Shown piece after piece: positions 30,522 through 32,706 of a stretch of DNA of 32,706 nt (positions are counted from its first letter, which is position 1; the number at the start of each line of letters is the position of its first letter). The stretch lies in NCBI RefSeq assembly GCF_017590215.1, contig NZ_JAFFPK010000013.1, positions 1 through 32,706 of the forward strand, in the 5' to 3' direction. Under the pieces are notes generated by a model. It saw only the letters and a list, made by a program, of their open reading frames with translations. It was not told the origin of the DNA and searched no databases. The stretch comes from Clostridium sp. CCUG 7971 (GTDB lineage Bacteria > Bacillota > Clostridia > Peptostreptococcales > Peptostreptococcaceae). Position numbers and translations under genes: made by a program.

Positions 30522-31799
30522 TTAATGTTTAATTTTTATACTTAATAACCTATCTAAGTAGTTCGACTTTAATTGTTCATTAGCTAAGGCTCTTTTAGAT
30601 GGTTCTAATTCTAAAATTGCAGATAATATAGCACCCATAGCTCTATGGCTAGTTAATGCGTTATTATCGAATATAAGGTTTTGCAATTGACCTTTTTCTA
30701 TTGCCATAAGAACTGATCTATGTACTGAATTTGCTGGTGTAATTATTTTTTCTGGTCTTTTTCTTAACATTATACTATTTTTAAAGCAATTTCTAACACA
30801 TACTCCACAACCTAAACATCTATTTTCATCTACTTTTATGTAAGTTTTATCATTATCTTTAGCTATACTTATTGCATCTATTGGACATACTTTTATACAT
30901 TTACCACAGCTTACACAACTTTCATTATTTATATTAGATATAAAGCTTGTTGTTTGTACAGGATGTAAATTACCAAATCTTTTAGCCGCAACTAAAGCTT
31001 CACAACAACATCCACAACAGTTACATATAAATGTTACTCCATCTCTTACATTTTCCCCACATTGAACTAGATTATTTTCATAAGCTTGATGAAGTAATTC
31101 TTTACACTCTGATGCATCTATTCTTCTTGCAAACTTATTATTTATTAAAGAATTTGCTACATTATTAAAAGTCATGCATATATCCATAGGAGCATCACAA
31201 GCCTTTCCTACATGTTCCATTCTATGTCTACAATAGCACATACTTATTCCAATATGGCTAGCTTCTTCTATTATATGTGTTGCTCTTTCATAATCTAGTA
31301 TTGTTACTTCATTATCATTAGTTAAAACTTCTTCTTGTACAAAAGTTCTTCCTAATTTAGTCTCTGTTGAGTAAAATAAGTCTTTTATAAAGTCTTCTTC
31401 TACATTCATATATTGATAGTAAAGCTCTGCAAGAAGTTTTTGATCTATATCTTTCCTTGTTCTCATCATAGCAAACTCAAAAAAACCTGCCATTGGTGGT
31501 GGCATTATGTATTTTTTACCTTTTTTATCTTCTATATCAAGTAATAAAGCCTTCTTCGCTAAATTATCTAATATTTTATATGCTTCGCTTTCACTTACAC
31601 TCCATATTTTTGATGCTGCTTTTACTCTAAATGGTTTTATTGGAAGTTGTGCTACTAATTCAGCTTCTTTCTCTGTAAATAACACACTTAATATCTTATA
31701 TAAAGTCTCTGAAGGTGGTGCACCTTGTGGAAACTTATTTATCCTTTCTTCTAAACTTTTGTATGCATTTTTTGCATTTATATGAGAGATTTTAATCAC
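30522..31799 (-). CDS. Multi-cluster 4Fe-4S dicluster protein with N-terminal winged-helix-like domain
   Basis: 425 residues. Residues 20-110 look like a winged helix (LYKILSVLFTEKEAELVAQL, RVKAASKIWSVSESEAYKIL). The middle holds CYC (188-190), C201, C208 and a dense CNCCGCCC (259-266). A bacterial dicluster ferredoxin domain follows: CVSCGKCIKVCP (295-305) and CLGCGVCVRNCF (328-338), both full 4Fe-4S sets. Similar proteins occur in many anaerobes with unknown function, perhaps redox-sensing or electron transfer. The start is uncertain: GTG 31799 overlaps the Shine-Dalgarno (AAGGAAG just before it), and the next codons ATT or ATC would be better spaced but are rare starts. A terminator follows. 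Confidence 0.8.
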   Translation of the reverse strand: MIKISHINAKNAYKSLEERINKFPQGAPPSETLYKILSVLFTEKEAELVAQLPIKPFRVKAASKIWSVSESEAYKILDNLAKKALLLDIEDKKGKKYIMPPPMAGFFEFAMMRTRKDIDQKLLAELYYQYMNVEEDFIKDLFYSTETKLGRTFVQEEVLTNDNEVTILDYERATHIIEEASHIGISMCYCRHRMEHVGKACDAPMDICMTFNNVANSLINNKFARRIDASECKELLHQAYENNLVQCGENVRDGVTFICNCCGCCCEALVAAKRFGNLHPVQTTSFISNINNESCVSCGKCIKVCPIDAISIAKDNDKTYIKVDENRCLGCGVCVRNCFKNSIMLRKRPEKIITPANSVHRSVLMAIEKGQLQNLIFDNNALTSHRAMGAILSAILELEPSKRALANEQLKSNYLDRLLSIKIKH

Positions 31800-31982
31800 C
31801 TTCCTTATAATTTATATTATATACATACTGATATTTATACAAACTCCTATGACCTACTTTTAATTTTATCATAATTTCAAATAAAAATATACCAACGATA
31901 AAACTAACATTGATTAATTTTTAAACACTTATAGTATTGCATTTTATCTTAATTTGTACCTGTTTGTTTATTTTTACAAATA

Positions 31983-32010
31983 AAAAGACATAGTAAGTAC
32001 TATGTCTAAA
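31983..32010 (-). terminator. Terminator after the structured-RNA/ORF region
   Basis: Minus strand AGACATAGTA-CT-TACTATGTCT followed by TTTTTATT. Its presence after 32030-32220 implies that this region is transcribed. The intergenic DNA between 31800 and 31982 shows nothing further. Confidence 0.85.
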
Positions 32011-32029
32011 ATATCCCCTATCCACCCTC

Positions 32030-32220
32030 GCTTATTCTAAATTAACACTCGGTAATAAGTTATTATATGTAATATTGTTATGCCCAAAAATTCTTTTAGG
32101 ACTTACTGTTAATTGTATTAGGCTAAATATTAATTGTTTTGTATCGCCTTTAATACTACGATAAATCAAATATAGAAACTTTTCCCCGTTTCTAGGGTTA
32201 ATGTTCACCTTTAGATAAGC
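32030..32220 (-). ncRNA. Possible structured RNA (alternatively a 58-codon ORF)
   Basis: The 191 bases are enclosed by a helix GCTTATCTAA (32220-32211) with TTAGA(A)TAAGC (32040-32030), ten pairs with one bulged A, and contain hairpins TAGAAAC-GGGGAAAA-GTTTCTA (32194-32173), TATCG/CGATA (32163-32142) and GTCC-T-AAAA-GAA-TTTT-T-GGGC (32102-32082). An intrinsic terminator follows at 31983. It lies 15 bases after the DIP1984 gene stop, so could be a 3' UTR-derived RNA. The same bases hold a 58-codon frame from GTG 32208 to TAA 32032 (VNINPRNGEKFLYLIYRSIK ... LLPSVNLE) without a clear ribosome site. I do not recognise a known RNA class. Confidence 0.4.
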
Positions 32221-32234
32221 TACCTACTTTTGTT

Positions 32235-32690
32235 TTATTTTAATTCTGTTGTCCAATTTTTTTCTTGTATTTTTATATCTAATTCTCTGTATTCTTTTGC
32301 TAATGAGTCAAGCTCTTTTTGCAATTTAGGTATTTTTACTGTAGTTACAAACTTTACTTCTGATTGACTGTATCTATCATGTCTTATTGTAGCTTCATCT
32401 AATACAGAAACTAATATATTTCTTTTTCTCTTTATGCTATCTCTTGTACAAATAACATCTGATAAAGTTATATCTTTTTCAAATATAGTATTAGAATTTG
32501 TGCTGTTTATTCTTTTTATTAATTGTTCTAGCTCATCTACAGTTTTATTTAATTCTTCAAGAAGTTTAATTGGATTCTCTGCAACATCTTCACCTTCTTG
32601 AACTTTTACATTGTTAATTATACGATTTTTTAATTCATGAATTTTATTTTGATAATCTGCTCTAAGCATAAGTGCTTGTGCTAGTTTCAT
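32235..32690 (-). CDS. DIP1984 (septicolysin-like) family protein
   Basis: 151 residues, almost wholly helical. MKLAQALMLRADYQNKIHEL, VKVQEGEDVAENPIKLLEEL, LIKRINSTNSNT, RDSIKRKRNILVSVLDEAT, YSQSEVKFVTTVKIPKLQKE and ELDIKIQEKNWTTEL follow the DIP1984/septicolysin family from end to end. Two long antiparallel coiled-coil segments (about 4-30, 110-145) flank the core. The name septicolysin stems from one toxin report; cellular role is not established. GGGAGAA is about 8 bases before the ATG, at the right edge of the window; the promoter lies outside. Confidence 0.9.
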   Translation of the reverse strand: MKLAQALMLRADYQNKIHELKNRIINNVKVQEGEDVAENPIKLLEELNKTVDELEQLIKRINSTNSNTIFEKDITLSDVICTRDSIKRKRNILVSVLDEATIRHDRYSQSEVKFVTTVKIPKLQKELDSLAKEYRELDIKIQEKNWTTELK

Positions 32691-32706
32691 ATTTTATTCT
32701 CCCTAT

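Overview
The window is low-GC Firmicutes DNA. Strong AGGAGG ribosome sites, A-rich codon use, short rho-independent hairpins after almost every gene and the gene content (PduA/PduB-type microcompartment shell genes, PduO adenosyltransferase, large secreted sialidase, lysine riboswitch on lysA) point to an anaerobic clostridium, most likely Peptostreptococcaceae (Paraclostridium or a relative). The species is an inference. I see no rRNA, tRNA, CRISPR array, insertion sequence or phage module; it reads as ordinary chromosome made of many short, independently terminated transcription units.

Layout. 1-1116 (-): end of a bacterial microcompartment (BMC) shell operon with three PduA/PduJ-type hexamer genes and the start of a PduB-type trimer gene, behind a possible CcpA site. 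1324-4465 (-): an orphan AgrC-like sensor kinase, then lysA under a transcription-terminating lysine riboswitch. 4719-6762 (+): a small lipoprotein, then brnQ behind a long leader with a short peptide ORF and a chain of competing hairpins. 6878-9897 (-): a BASS/ACR3-type transporter, a frameshifted ZIP metal transporter with a Fur-like site upstream, a gene remnant and a HAD phosphatase. 10030-14161 (-): small and poorly characterised genes, among them a BFD-like [2Fe-2S] protein, a zinc-ribbon ORF with an in-frame UGA, and a zinc-finger/GIY-YIG fusion.

14562-16209 (-): the ribosome-splitting GTPase HflX, preceded by about 360 nt of leader with a good promoter, two short ORFs, a large palindrome, an intrinsic terminator and a further hairpin. 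The second ORF, MNTRVGIFYIRLRG, carries the Arg-Leu-Arg motif known from macrolide-stalled leader peptides. This is the best candidate here for an undescribed regulatory system: antibiotic-sensing attenuation of a ribosome rescue/resistance factor. A Tet-type ribosomal-protection GTPase lies 4 kb further on (19445-21445).

16421-24187: an Asn-rich repeat protein (+), a small zinc ribbon (-), PduO (-), a cold-shock protein (+), a small membrane protein (+), the Tet-like GTPase (-), an APC amino-acid permease (+) and a Crp/Fnr regulator (+). 24255-26373 (-): a decaying DUF3021/ABC-2 transporter operon with frameshifts in two genes but an intact promoter. 26470-32690 (-): a 948-residue sialidase, a nucleotidyl-cyclase-like orphan, a multi-cluster iron-sulfur protein, a probable structured RNA (or small ORF) and a DIP1984/septicolysin-family gene.

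Several genes carry single-base lesions (ZIP, ABC ATPase, DUF3021, zinc ribbon). They could be real decay or sequencing errors, and the sequence alone cannot decide.
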